Part shown: positions 43,128 through 52,779 of the stretch, piece after piece | Layout: each line of letters begins with the position of its first letter | How positions within the stretch are numbered: position 1 is the first letter of the stretch | DNA from: Diploptera punctata | Taxonomy: Eukaryota; Arthropoda; Insecta; Blattodea; Blaberidae | Direction: 5' to 3' | Assembly (NCBI GenBank): GCA_030220185.1 | Contig: JASPKZ010004202.1 | Span: 2,271,001-2,335,000, forward strand | Length of the DNA: 64,000 bases | The notes under the pieces: model-generated | What the model was told of the DNA's origin: nothing | Seen by the model: the letters and a program-made list of their open reading frames with translations, nothing else | Database searches by the model: none | Made by a program: the position numbers and the translations under genes

Positions 43128-43740
43128 TTACTTACTTACTCACTGGCACTATCGAACCCGTAGGTTCATGGCCGCACGGACATAAGCTCTCCATACATCC
43201 CTATCCTGAGCTAATGCTTTCCAATCATTCCCTGTATAATCTACTTCCCTCAAATCCCGTTCCAAATGCAGGTCTTTCTGCACCCCCGTAGTATAATGCA
43301 AAGCTTCCTGATTCCTGACTACCTTCTCCTGGCCACCTAACTTCCTGTAAAGCGACTATATCCAAGGGCGATTTATCTAGTTCACGCGTTAATATCTCTA
43401 GTGCCCCGCTATTGTATAAAGTCCTAACATTCCATGTTCCAAGGAACATGTCCCTGTGTTTGAACCTTTGGCATGGGTTCCCTGAAGTAGTCCCCGCCCG
43501 GAGAACCGAATGGGGGACTATTTGACCTCCGGAAAATTTTACCCCAGTTGAACCCATGTCCGCATTTCTTGACGGTTCTATTTTTACGGTGAAAGATCGT
43601 CACTCTTTCGACCAAGGTACTTTTTTCGTCTGGCTTATCACCTTCGACCAGTCCGGCATGGGTAACCCTATCGGCAGCAATGCTACCGCCGGCATAGCTC
43701 TCAGGATCATTTAAGCACGCAAGCCACTCCACCACGACAA
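43128..43740 (-). pseudogene. RT-B element with internal deletion: 5' endonuclease start joined to 3' tail
   Basis: 43246-43735 is 5' element sequence. In two overlapping minus frames it carries EWLACLNDPESYAGGSIAAD and then LGTWNVRTLYNSGALEILTR, LDIVALQEVRWPGEGSQE and YYGGAERPAFGTGF, the start of an AP-type endonuclease domain (WNVRT, QEVRW). At about 43245 it passes directly to the last 115 bp of RT-B. RT and most of the endonuclease are gone. Confidence 0.8.
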
Positions 43741-43866
43741 GGTAAAGATACCATGGAGGGACAATTTATGACTGGCCATGGAAAATGTGTAAGTTATTTT
43801 AGGAGATTTAATATTAACCCAGACAGTGATCATAGTTGTAAATCATATTTGAAGAGAAAAATTATA

Positions 43867-43940
43867 CGCTCAGACCGGGACTTGAACCCGGGACCCTTGG
43901 TTCTCTAGACCAAGTGCTCTACCAACTGAGCTACCTGAGC
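43867..43940 (-). tRNA. tRNA-like gene, inverted unit (anticodon reads AGA)
   Basis: Identical to the three plus copies. Cloverleaf: 7-bp acceptor stem (one G-T pair), D arm GCTC/GAGC, anticodon arm TTGGT/ACCAA with loop CTAGAGA, T arm CCGGG/CCCGG. Box A tagctcagttgg and box B ggttcaagtcc are perfect. A T5 terminator lies 5 bases downstream (43857-43861 on this strand). Confidence 0.7.
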
Positions 43941-44011
43941 AAGTACCGATCTAAACGCAAATCTTTCTCTATATACATTGTAATTCCCGATTTGCGTTTA
44001 GATCGGTACTT

Positions 44012-44085
44012 GCTCAGGTAGCTCAGTTGGTAGAGCACTTGGTCTAGAGAACCAAGGGTCCCGGGTTCAAGTCCCGGTCTGAGCG
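44012..44085 (+). tRNA. tRNA-like gene, direct unit 1 (anticodon reads AGA)
   Basis: 74 nt without CCA. U33 and a purine at 37 are present. AGA would read serine UCU, but the body has a 5-nt variable loop (GGGTC), whereas serine tRNAs have a long arm. One extra base sits between D and anticodon stems. Pol III boxes and a T5 stop at 44091-44095 are intact. Likely a tRNA-derived repeat head, possibly transcribed. Confidence 0.7.
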
Positions 44086-44304
44086 TATAATTTTTCTCTT
44101 CAAATATGATTTATCCATCATTGAGATGTACGAAATCAATAATAAAAACTTGGAAAAAGCCGTACTGGCTGTAATGTATAATTCCCAAATATGTCTTCTT
44201 AATAAAGGAGCCGCCATTTGCAAGATAGCAGCATGGCTTCACAGCATTTGGTGGACGGGAATTACAATGTATATAGAGAAAGATTTGCGTTTAGATCGGT
44301 ACTT

Positions 44305-44378
44305 GCTCAGGTAGCTCAGTTGGTAGAGCACTTGGTCTAGAGAACCAAGGGTCCCGGGTTCAAGTCCCGGTCTGAGCG
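44305..44378 (+). tRNA. tRNA-like gene, direct unit 2 (anticodon reads AGA)
   Basis: Same sequence as unit 1, 293 bp downstream. T5 at 44384-44388. The spacers differ by only a couple of substitutions (for example gccgtactgg and gtcgtactgg). Confidence 0.7.
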
Positions 44379-44597
44379 TATAATTTTTCTCTTCAAATAT
44401 GATTTATCCATCATTGAGATGTACGAAATCAATAATAAAAACTTGGAAAAAGTCGTACTGGCTGTAATGTATAATTCCCAAATATGTCTTCTTAATAAAG
44501 GAGCCGCCATTTGCAAGATAGAAGCATGGCTTCACAGCATTTGGTGGACGGGAATTACAATGTATATAGAGAAAGATTTGCGTTTAGATCGGTACTT

Positions 44598-44671
44598 GCT
44601 CAGGTAGCTCAGTTGGTAGAGCACTTGGTCTAGAGAACCAAGGGTCCCGGGTTCAAGTCCCGGTCTGAGCG
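44598..44671 (+). tRNA. tRNA-like gene, direct unit 3 (anticodon reads AGA)
   Basis: Same sequence again. Its spacer stops at about 44727 in a run of A, after which LINE text resumes. Confidence 0.7.
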
Positions 44672-45317
44672 TATAATTTTTCTCTTCAAATATGATTTAT
44701 CCATCATTGAGATGTACGAAATCAATAATAAAAAAAAATAGTTGTAAATGTCAAGAATCAATACAATCTGTAAAACATGTTTTATTTGATTGTCCTGTGT
44801 TCGAAAGACAACGATTCTGGTTAAACTTACTTTTAAATGATGATGAGGCTTCTGCCTCAATGTGTGAAGTGATTTTTAAGAACCAAAATTATTATAAACA
44901 TTTTATGAAATTCATAACAATATGTAGTATTTTCTAAGACACTTATAGATGATTTATGTAATTCATAACACTCATTCAAAACCATAAGATAATATTTCTG
45001 TTTTACAATGTATAGTATCATACTGTTGAAAATAAAATATCGATAAAAATGGTAATGATTTACGATGTTAACAATTAATTTCATTCAAACAACTGTATTT
45101 GATGATATTTATTTATTTATTTATCTTGTTTAGAACAATATAAAAACACTCTTGCTGTAAGTACATTATTCGAATATTTATAAATTTATGTCCAGTGCGG
45201 CACGGGCTAATGTTAATTTATTGCAATGAAATTTAATACACCATCAAATTGGGCCAAAAGGAAAAATATAGAGGGTGTCCGTTGAAATGAGGCGAAATTT
45301 GTATTCCACCTCTATAA

Positions 45318-45635
45318 TACTAATCCATCCATAGTAATTCTCCCCGAAGGCAGGTCCTTCACTGCAATCATAGCATTTTCATGCTATGCTTGCAGCCTTA
45401 CTAGGGAATTGTAGGTGTGGTAGCTTCCCGTTGCTTTCCACACCGGTGAAGGATGATGATGACCATATGATTTTGGGGACCGTTTGAGCCTTAAAGTTTT
45501 GCTGACATTTGTCTTACAGGTGAGGAAAAACCCCGATAAAAACCTCACCCAGAAAAACTGCCCTGACCGGGGATCGAACCCAGGCCCGCTGCGTGACAAG
45601 GCCGCACACTACCTCGAGACCACAGCGTTGGACTA
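45318..45635 (-). mobile_element. SINE-1
   Basis: Minus-strand copy with type-a tail and a recognisable box B (gggatcgaaccca on the plus strand). The GAT middle is short. Confidence 0.85.
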
Positions 45636-45639
45636 TAAT

Positions 45640-45870
45640 ACTAATACATACACTAATTTAGTTACTCTTATTTGCCTACAGATGCCAATATGACATGTGG
45701 TAAGCACATCGCCTCAATTAGACGTATAGAAGGCAACTAAGGTATTACTTGAATGGGGAAGTCGGTTAGATTCTGTTCAGAGGCACTAATTTAGGCTTGA
45801 AGTTATTTTACGAGCCCGAAAAGCTTCAGACTCGGGACCCACCCTCCCCGGAGGACTTACATAAAATATT
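45640..45870 (-). mobile_element. diverged SINE-2 relative
   Basis: Keeps 'ctaatttagtta', 'ctacagatg' and 'cttcagactcgggaccc' in SINE-2 order but differs widely between. No head. Confidence 0.6.
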
Positions 45871-46351
45871 TATTATTGAGGAAATTCTTTTATATTCAAA
45901 GATGACAGATTGGAGATAATATACGGATCATAAAAATCAATTTTGCAGAAAATTAATGCAAACCGATATTTATCTTAACGCCTAAACATCAAGAGGAAAA
46001 TAAATTAGTTATTTATTAATGCGAACTGAAGGACCTACAAGTATCTATCATGTATCTTCATTAATTATACAATCTGACGTGATTGTCAATTATTTATTCG
46101 TAGCTGGTGTTTATCCCAACGATCTGCTTTTTAAAGTTGTAGATGACAAACTAAATGCGCAACAGTTAATTGGTACTGCGTACAAACCTGAATATCGACA
46201 GCTCAGAACGTGTTGATTAGACCTAATTGTATTATATACAGCTTTTACCTCCTTATATTGCAAATCTTTACATAAATATACTCATTGTAATATGATTCAA
46301 ACACAGAGTCGACCATTTAATAACAGTTCGGGATGCGTGTATATATAGTAA
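45871..46351. other. no recognised feature
   Basis: A 65-codon plus frame (46019-46216) shows no motif. Confidence 0.4.
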
Positions 46352-46650
46352 AGTAAAGTGATCCCACAACAGGCCCGGAGGCCCTTGGGGTAGTAGGAGG
46401 TTAAGGCTCCCACTTTTTCTAGACAATCGGCACTTTTTGTCAGCCGGGTTGTCAGCCCTGCGTGACGGCCGTCTTTACCCCCAGAACAAGCGTCTGGTAC
46501 TCATTTCCGTTAGAGGCTGAGTCGACCCCAGGGCCATAGTGCCGCCAGAGGGTTTGGGTCAGTTTAAAAATCCTGACCCCAACGGGACTTGAACCCTCGA
46601 CCCTCCGGCTTGTAGCTCAGTGCCTTAACCACTACGCTACGGCGTGCCCC
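46352..46650 (-). mobile_element. SINE-3, full length
   Basis: Minus-strand copy, very close to 18484-18788, with complete head ('aaccactacgctacggcg'). Confidence 0.9.
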
Positions 46651-46656
46651 CTAAGC

Positions 46657-46695
<39 letters not shown>
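46657..46695. repeat. (TA)n microsatellite
   Basis: Left border of the inverted tRNA-like pair. A longer TA run borders it on the right. Confidence 0.9.
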
Positions 46696-46698
<3 letters not shown>

Positions 46699-46716
46699 TA
46701 TGATAAGAAAAATAAA

Positions 46717-46786
46717 TGCCTGGACGGGATTAGAACCCGGATCTCTGAGTCTGTACCTCAGCGTGATATCCATTACACTACCAGGC
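46717..46786 (-). tRNA. tRNA-like sequence (anticodon reads ACA), probable pseudogene
   Basis: Box A-like tagtgtaatgg and box B ggttctaatcc. Anticodon arm CTGAG/CTCAG with loop GTACAGA. The acceptor stem pairs 6 of 7 and the T stem has a mismatch. ACA would read Cys UGU, not a usual nuclear tRNA. More likely a SINE head than a working tRNA. Confidence 0.5.
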
Positions 46787-47167
46787 GAATCCAATTCAAA
46801 CACTTGTTTTTCCTATATATGTATTATATTCTCCATTATTACTAGATGTCGCAAGAACTCGGTCTTCACTGCCATCTAGTAGCTGACTATAACAAGTAAG
46901 CAAATTAAAGAGAATATCTTTACCTTATATCCCGTCCAGGCATTTATTTTTCTTATCATACCATATTAAGCTTACATTGCTCAATGTTAAACATTTAATT
47001 ATAACATCGATAAAGCGTCACTGCTATAAGGTAAAGATATTCTATTTAATTTGCTTACTTGTTATAGTCAGCTACTAGATGGCAGTGAAGACCGAGTTCT
47101 CGCGACATCTAGTAATAATGGAGAATATAATACGTATATAAGAAAAATAAGTGTTTGAATTGGATTC

Positions 47168-47238
47168 GCCTTGGTAGTGTAATGGATATCACGCTGAGGT
47201 ACACACTCAGAGATCCGGGTTCGAATCCCGTCCAGGCA
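47168..47238 (+). tRNA. tRNA-like sequence (anticodon reads ACA), probable pseudogene
   Basis: Direct counterpart, with one extra T in the acceptor stem and a standard box B (ggttcgaatcc). A T5 run lies about 5 bases downstream in 'atttatttttc'. Confidence 0.5.
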
Positions 47239-47298
47239 TTTATTTTTCTTATCTTACCATATTAAGCTTACATTGCTCAATGTTAAACATTTAATTAT

Positions 47299-47299
<1 letters not shown>

Positions 47300-47360
<61 letters not shown>
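47300..47360. repeat. (TA)n microsatellite
   Basis: About 30 TA units. Confidence 0.95.
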
Positions 47361-47361
<1 letters not shown>

Positions 47362-47508
47362 TAGCTGGCCCGGCGAACGTCGTATCGCCTTTAAATATTT
47401 TTACGTTAATTTTCCCGATGTTTTAATAGTTATCTGCTATTCGAGGCGGAAACAAATCCAACAAATCAAAGATCATAAAAATCGGTCCAGCCGTTCTTGA
47501 GTTATAAA
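47361..47508 (+). mobile_element. Rep-5, retroelement 3' end of a common insect type
   Basis: 'agctggcccggcgaacgtcg' at the start and 'aaaatcggtccagccgttct' at the end are motifs I recall from widespread insect non-LTR element ends. An RT-D fragment follows immediately. Confidence 0.5.
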
Positions 47509-47716
47509 TCATCATCATCATAGTACATTCACGAATTTAGGCCATTTGTTGACCTGTTTTCGGCCTCAAGAGAAACACCATCCAGAAGTCTTTTGAGTGG
47601 ACGTCCTGGTCTTCTTCTTCCTGCGGGTTGATATCTTAACATTAGTTTGGGTATTCTGTGATCTTCCATTCGATGAACATGTTGTATCCATCTTGACTTA
47701 TAATCAGAAATTTTGT
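47509..47716 (-). pseudogene. RT-D 3' end
   Basis: The last 200 bp of RT-D (GAT tail, GRPLKR box, HRMEDHRIPK), truncated at the same lysine-rich stretch where other copies frameshift. Confidence 0.8.
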
Positions 47717-47717
47717 T

Positions 47718-48846
47718 AGTGTAACTAATCCGACTTTGTTATATAGGCCTATATATAGAAGTCCCGGCCACGCGTTGCTGTGGCTGAGGTATACGTTAAA
47801 TTATGTTGTAGTAAACTAAGTGAGAAATCTAAATCAGAAAGTTTTTGTTTTACACAATTTTTTAGTTCTGGTACGTTAACTACCCCCGGTATAAATATGG
47901 ATGGTGGTTTATGTGGAAGTGGTTTTGTTGATTGAGATGAATTTATGTTGTCTGCATTCTCAGTATCATCCATAAGTGTATCATAAGGATTATATACATT
48001 TATTGATGGAATATTTTGAGGAAGCTTGCTGATTTCATTATACTTTCGTTTTTTTCTACGAACTTGTTGGCAGTTTGGATTCTCATCATCATCATCAAGA
48101 AGTCTCTGTATAGTAATATCATCTTGTGATATATTATAGTCATCTTGTTTTTCATTTAATTGAGGTATGGAGATTGTTTCTGTAATATTAGGCATATTAT
48201 TATAACTAACGGACTTACTTACAGTTCTGTTATTCCGTTCCTTAGGACCTTCATATGTTTTTAAATTGACACTCTTCTTAAATGTAAGATTTATGTCACA
48301 TAGGTCTATACCAATTTGCGGAAATTCACTTGATATCTTATCATTCATGTCTCTAGAACTGATTCGCCATATTGTTCAACGTCCCTTCTCGGCCCAGTTA
48401 AATTTAAATTAAGTTGCTGTCTTTCAGCCAGATTACTTAAAACTAATACTTACACACGAAATTAATATTATTATCAATATATTGAAAATAAAATAAACAC
48501 AAACATTTAAATTATGAAATAATCAATATTTGTAATTCAATTAAAATTCGCGGTTGCAACAAAAAGCACAGCCACCTGGATCTCTCTTTGTTAAATAATA
48601 AACCAATTACCTTACCAAATTACCTTGCACCGCCATCTGTTAGAATCGTATGGAACTCACAGATAATTATAACTCTTTGTTAAATAATAAACAAATAATT
48701 TGTAATAAAAAATTAATGCGACTATAAATTTAGTTATAAACTACCCTACGTCTCAAGTTGGATCAAACTGCACACAGTGTGCAAAATTTTATTAAAATCG
48801 GTTCAGTAGTTTAGGATTCCATCGCGGACAAACAACGTGACACGAA

Positions 48847-48875
<29 letters not shown>
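47718..48875. mobile_element. composite repeat carrying a gag-like frame
   Basis: Left end 'gaagtcccggccacgcgttg', right end 'aaatcggttcagtagttta' and 'gacaaacaacgtgacac' plus a TA run. I recall both ends as the paired ends of a widespread insect repeat. Between them lies the 199-codon minus frame listed next. About 1.15 kb. Confidence 0.55.
47749..48348 (-). pseudogene. gag-like (LINE ORF1) N-terminal frame
   Basis: 199 codons without interruption, longest in the right half of the window. Acidic, asparagine-rich N-terminal half, a basic RRKKRKYNE stretch, then TKPLPHKPPSIFIPGVVNVP and ELKNCVKQKLSD. The KPPxIF(I/V)xGV segment is how the nucleic-acid-binding core of Jockey-type gag begins, as I recall it. 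The knuckles expected next are replaced by the repeat's own left end (TATRGRDFYI). Confidence 0.6.

Positions 48876-48882
<7 letters not shown>
48853..48882. repeat. (TA)n microsatellite
   Basis: Terminal TA run of the composite repeat. Confidence 0.9.
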
Positions 48883-48889
<7 letters not shown>

Positions 48890-49442
48890 AAGTTAGGCTA
48901 GTATTTTCACTTAACCGTTAAATTAAAAATGTATCTTATTTGATACATCGATTTCATTTATTTATTTATTTAATATTGTTTTTAGATCCATAGAAAAATA
49001 AACGAGTAAAAATTACGTAAATTTATGTCAAATTACGCAATAATGTATAATAATAGCACAGTTTAACATGAATTTATTTTCCTTGCGGTCCGGAACATTT
49101 AAATAACTGGAACGAGAAAATATTGTACTGACAATTTAAGGGTTAAAGACTTCAACATATTTACTAATTCTTGTGCAAGTTTTATTTTTGGTAATCTCAA
49201 ATTGTATCGTGTTACACCGTCCCTGGAACAGTTTTCGTGGCTAGTAGAAGTGTCAATTCCTTATCGGTCTCTAAATACTACACACATCATCGCTTATTTA
49301 TCACGATCACGCCGCTCCAATAGACTTTCCGACACAAGTAGTTTAGATACTGTATCCCATTAGCATATTGTCCTTTATCCTGATAATTTCACTTTCCAGA
49401 ACGTTGAATCCCCTTCCGCCCTACGTCAGAGACTGTCAAACT
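48883..49442. other. no recognised feature
   Basis: Unclassified. Confidence 0.4.
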
Positions 49443-49985
49443 GAAACTAACTCACTGGCGCTATAGAACCCGTAGGTTCATGGCCGCGCGGACATAAGCT
49501 CTCCATAATCCCTATTCTGAGTAAATGCTTTCCAATCATCCCCTGTATAAACTGCTTCCTCCTCAAATCATGGTTAATATTTTTCTTAGTCTACCAACTG
49601 GGCATTTTCCCTCTGGTTTTCCTACAAGAAGCTTCCATGCACGTCTTTCATTTCCATTCGTGCTACATGTCCTGCCCATCGCAGTCTACGAGACTTAACT
49701 GTTTTATTATATCTGGCTTCCTATAAAGACCATGTTGCACTCTGTTATGTAGTATTCTCCATTCACCTGTCTGTTCATCTCTCTTTTGTACAAAATTTTT
49801 CCTAAGAACTTTATTCTCAAATACTCGAAATATTATGTCCTCCCTTAAAGTAAGAGTCCATGTTTCGCATCCATATAATATAACTGGGAGAATAAGAGTT
49901 TTATATATTTTCAGTTTGATGTTTTTTGAAAGGAGTTGGGACGACAAGAATCTCTGTAATGCATAATAGCAGACATCATTCAAAA
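49443..49985 (-). pseudogene. RT-B 3' fragment
   Basis: From the reversed tail to the NACYYALQRFLSS segment. Frame 49663-49989 shows LLSKNIKLKIYKTLILPVIL and YGCETWTLTLRE, then FVQKRDEQTGEWR. The part after it is frameshifted. Confidence 0.85.
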
Positions 49986-50137
49986 ACAAACTAAAGAATT
50001 ATTTAATAACAAACTAACCTATACACCTCACTGATAGTATTCTTTTAACAATTAATAACACTTTATTTTTTTATAAAAAAAACTATTAACGTTAAATAGT
50101 TTCATTTGTTTTAATTATTGTACAACCGACAAATTAG

Positions 50138-50140
<3 letters not shown>

Positions 50141-50204
<64 letters not shown>
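50141..50204. repeat. (ATT)n microsatellite
   Basis: About 21 units, left of SINE-2. Confidence 0.95.
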
Positions 50205-50206
<2 letters not shown>

Positions 50207-50601
50207 GGCCGCGGTGGACTAGTGGTTATGCTCCTTGCCTCTCGTCCCGAGGGTCGCGGGTTCAAACCCGGCCGGGGTCGATGGATTTTTTAGGATGGAA
50301 AAATCCAAGGAGCAAGTCCTCCGGGAGAGACTTTAAGCCGTGGGTCCCGAGTCTGAAGATTTTCAGGCTCGTAAAAGATCCTTAAGCCTGAATGAAAAGG
50401 CCTCTAAGCATAATTTACCGAATTTTCCCGTTCCAGTACTATCTTGGTTTCCTAGATGTCAGTATGAGGCGGAACGCTGACCACGGACCACTCAAATGAC
50501 ATCTATACGAAAACAAGTGTAACTAAATTAGTATGGTTCAAATTCTTCCCTGTAGGGGGAGAGCGCCTAAATCTCTGTTAAGGGAAACATAGGCTTACAA
50601 G

Positions 50602-50603
<2 letters not shown>
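50205..50603 (+). mobile_element. SINE-2 inserted in (ATT)n
   Basis: Full length, head identical in layout to 37131-37526, with box B ggttcaaaccc and 3' end 'ggcttacaag'. ATT units resume immediately. Confidence 0.9.

Positions 50604-50650
<47 letters not shown>
50604..50650. repeat. (ATT)n microsatellite
   Basis: About 15 units, right of SINE-2. Confidence 0.95.
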
Positions 50651-50653
<3 letters not shown>

Positions 50654-50879
50654 CTCATTATTCCTGTTTGTATTTTTTATGTACATTAGATAGGGACAGT
50701 CAACCAAAACAATGTATGTTTCTTGTGTACATTTTATTATTAGTTTTAGTTTTAATTATCATTAAGTCATCGTTCTTACTCATATAGATACAACATGATT
50801 GGTCAAATTTTCTATTGTTATCTATTAGAATTAACTGTGATTGCTATACACTACTGTAATCTATTGCAAATGTTTAGAG

Positions 50880-51175
50880 GGAATGTGCTGTCTTGTCACA
50901 CAGAGGGTTTTCCTCACCTCTAAGACAAATATAGAAAAACTTTGAGGACCAAACGGTCCCCGAACATCATGTGGTCATCGTTCATATTCGCCTTAGATTA
51001 AGTTTAGGATTCAAAGCTCTCCTGGCGCACTATGATCATCATCCATCATATCACGGGGGCAGCGTAACTCCGCCTTCCAGCCGCCCCAATCTCGGGTGTC
51101 GGTTACAGTTACGCCAAATGCCAGGAGAGAACACGAAACATGTCGAAATGACAACCTGCGACATTGAATAAAAAA
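50880..51175 (+). mobile_element. SINE-1 with type-b tail
   Basis: Decayed SINE-1 head and middle (tgtgctgtcttgtcac, gaccaaacggtccccgaa), then a tail unlike type-a: 'ttagattaagtttaggattc', 'ctctcctggcgcac' and 'aatgccaggaga'. The same combination occurs at 59695-60082 on the other strand. Confidence 0.7.
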
Positions 51176-51249
51176 ATATTATAATGTAACATATATGGTG
51201 AGAGAAAGAGAAAGCTAAATGGCCTTAATTCCACCAGGCTAAATAGATA

Positions 51250-51870
51250 AATTAATTTAAAAAATATGGTGACTATTTAACTCATGCTACAAATGCTAGT
51301 CAATGACCAATCACGTTTCAATGAATGTTGTTTTACAACCAATGACAGTCGTGTTTCACCTCGCTCTTTATCGATTTCTCTTTATCCGCTCCTGCTTTTG
51401 TGCTAAAGAAAGCTCCTCCTTTTTAATGTTCTGAACAGGTCAAAGCATTATTTTTCTCCAACAAATACATTGAATATAGCAAATAATGAAAAGATTCCTT
51501 GATTTTACTGAGTTGTTTACTAAAAAAATAAATGAATAACCCGTAATGTTGATTATGATATATAGTTTGATGTGTTTCATTATTTCTCCACTTGGGTGCA
51601 CTCTTACAATATTGCGATCTTATTTGGCAATAAATAATATGATCAAGCAGCAGTGAATGAACATAACCTCACATTTCTCATTTGTTTTCAAACATCGCCG
51701 TTTACATTAAATATATAAATATTTTAAAATAACTATAGTTAAACAATGATTTGTGAGTAAACAGCTTAATTTTATTCGTTAAATAGTCCTAACAAATGCC
51801 ACTCTTGATTTCCAAATGTATCGATAATTTGGAAATCACTCGTGGCATTACTTATGAAAACTAGGAGGGA
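51250..51870 (+). repeat. Rep-2, most complete copy
   Basis: About 620 bp, matching 55140-55780 over its whole length in reverse. Left end 'gactatttaactcatgc' and right part 'gttaaatagtcctaac' share a short inverted motif. Right end is a palindrome ending 'aatcactcgtggc'. No coding. Confidence 0.75.
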
Positions 51871-52289
51871 AGATAAAAGAACGCACTCTAATTGATCAGA
51901 AACAAAATGTTGAAGATCAAGGTCGACGTTAACACGATGTTGAGCAAGGATTAGAGTTATGCAATGTGACAACAAACTGACAGGTTGAGGTGGGTTTGCT
52001 TTCGAAATCTGAACGTTGTCCCATTTATAAACAATGTGACAGTAGACTTGATTATCGTCATCTGGAGTTTTCAATTTAAACAGTTCCAGGAACCACTAAC
52101 TTATTGGCTTCTTTGTCTATCCTTCACTTTTATATCTTTCCTTGATTTATTACATATAGGCCTATTACCGTTATTCTTTACAACAATTCCTTTATACTTT
52201 AAATAATATCTCTCTAAAATACAATTTAAGAATATCTACATCTAAAACAAAAATATTAGCTCTGAAAGGAAAATGTGCAATAAGAACAA
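51871..52289. other. no recognised feature
   Basis: Two unrelated frames overlap antisense (51772-52074 minus, 51985-52206 plus). No motif. Confidence 0.4.
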
Positions 52290-52779
52290 AAATAATGATA
52301 AACATAGGCTCAATTCTGGAAATGTGTGTTATTATGCATTACAGAGACTCTTGATGTCCCAACTCCTATCAAAAACGTTAAACTGAAAATATATAAAACT
52401 GTTATTCTCCCGGTTATATTATATGGATGTGAAACATGAACTCTTACTTTAAGGGAAGAAAGAATATTACAAGTATTTGAGAATAAAGTTTTTGGGTCAA
52501 AAAGAGATGAACAGGCAGGTGAATGGAGAAAACTACATAATAGTGAGCTACATGATATGTATAGGAAGCCAGATACAATAAGAACAGTTAAGTCTCATAG
52601 ACTGCGATGGGCGGGACATGTGGCACGTATAGGGGATGAAAGAAGTACATGGAAGCTTCTTGTAGGAAAACCTTAGGGAAAACGCCCTGTTGGTAGACCA
52701 AGAATGGGGTGGCAGAATAACATTATCCATTATTTGTGGAAAGTAGTTATACAGGGGATGATTGGAAATCATTAAAGTA
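52290..52779 (+). pseudogene. RT-B fragment lacking its 3' end
   Basis: From NIGSILEMCVIM-type frame-slipped text through GCET and LRWAGHVARIGDERST to 'gatgattggaaatcatt'. The last 100 bp of the element are absent and an inverted RT-B piece follows directly. Confidence 0.8.

Larger units (their letters stand above)
43840..44112. repeat. palindrome formed by two head-to-head tRNA-like units
   Basis: Arms 43840-43962 and 43990-44112 are reverse complements and each contains a whole tRNA-like gene. The 27-bp centre is the reversed end of the spacer. Confidence 0.85.
43844..44737 (+). mobile_element. tRNA-unit array insertion (one inverted plus three direct units)
   Basis: Flanked by atagttgtaaat at 43832-43843 and 44738-44749, a perfect 12-bp target duplication, and closed by an A-rich tail (aataataaaaaaaaa). 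The unit is 293 bp: leader, tRNA-like gene, spacer. The small frames 44126-44314 and 44419-44607 are the spacer read twice and are not genes. Confidence 0.8.
43741..44940 (+). pseudogene. LINE C-terminal cysteine/histidine segment, split by the tRNA-like array
   Basis: 43741-43843 reads EGQFMTGHGKCVSYFRRFNI and NPDSDHSCKC. 44738-44937 continues CQESIQSVKHVLFDCPVFER and QRFWLNLLLNDDEASAS. The CxC...H...C arrangement with HVLFDCP is the end of ORF2 in Jockey/I-type LINEs. The array at 43844-44737 separates them. Confidence 0.7.
46694..47262. repeat. inverted tRNA-like unit followed by direct unit
   Basis: Arms 46694-46929 and 47025-47262 are near reverse complements. Between them, 46930-47024 repeats the 3' tail of the unit in direct orientation (tcccgtccaggcatttattt to taaagcgtcactgc). 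So the order is: inverted unit, tail of one direct unit, then a complete direct unit. Confidence 0.8.
49986..51245 (+). mobile_element. LINE-H 3' untranslated region with later insertions
   Basis: Blocks 49986-50140, 50651-50879 and 51176-51245 match, in order, the reverse of 62752-63215 and end in the diagnostic 'ccttaattccaccaggctaa'. (ATT)n plus SINE-2 and SINE-1 interrupt it. Confidence 0.7.

Noticed and set aside
43840..44112. LTR or DNA-transposon terminal inverted repeats
   Set aside because: The arms are entire tRNA-like units, and the target duplication lies outside the whole four-unit array, not outside this palindrome.
44126..44607. Two nearly identical 62-codon frames
   Set aside because: They lie in the spacer of the tRNA-unit array, run into the next tRNA-like gene and have no homology I know.
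43844..44737. CRISPR array
   Set aside because: Repeats are 293 bp and carry tRNA-like genes, and the surroundings are clearly eukaryotic.
47749..48348. Host nuclear protein with a basic stretch
   Set aside because: The KPPSIFIPGV segment, the lack of introns and the repeat ends on both sides fit a LINE gag better.
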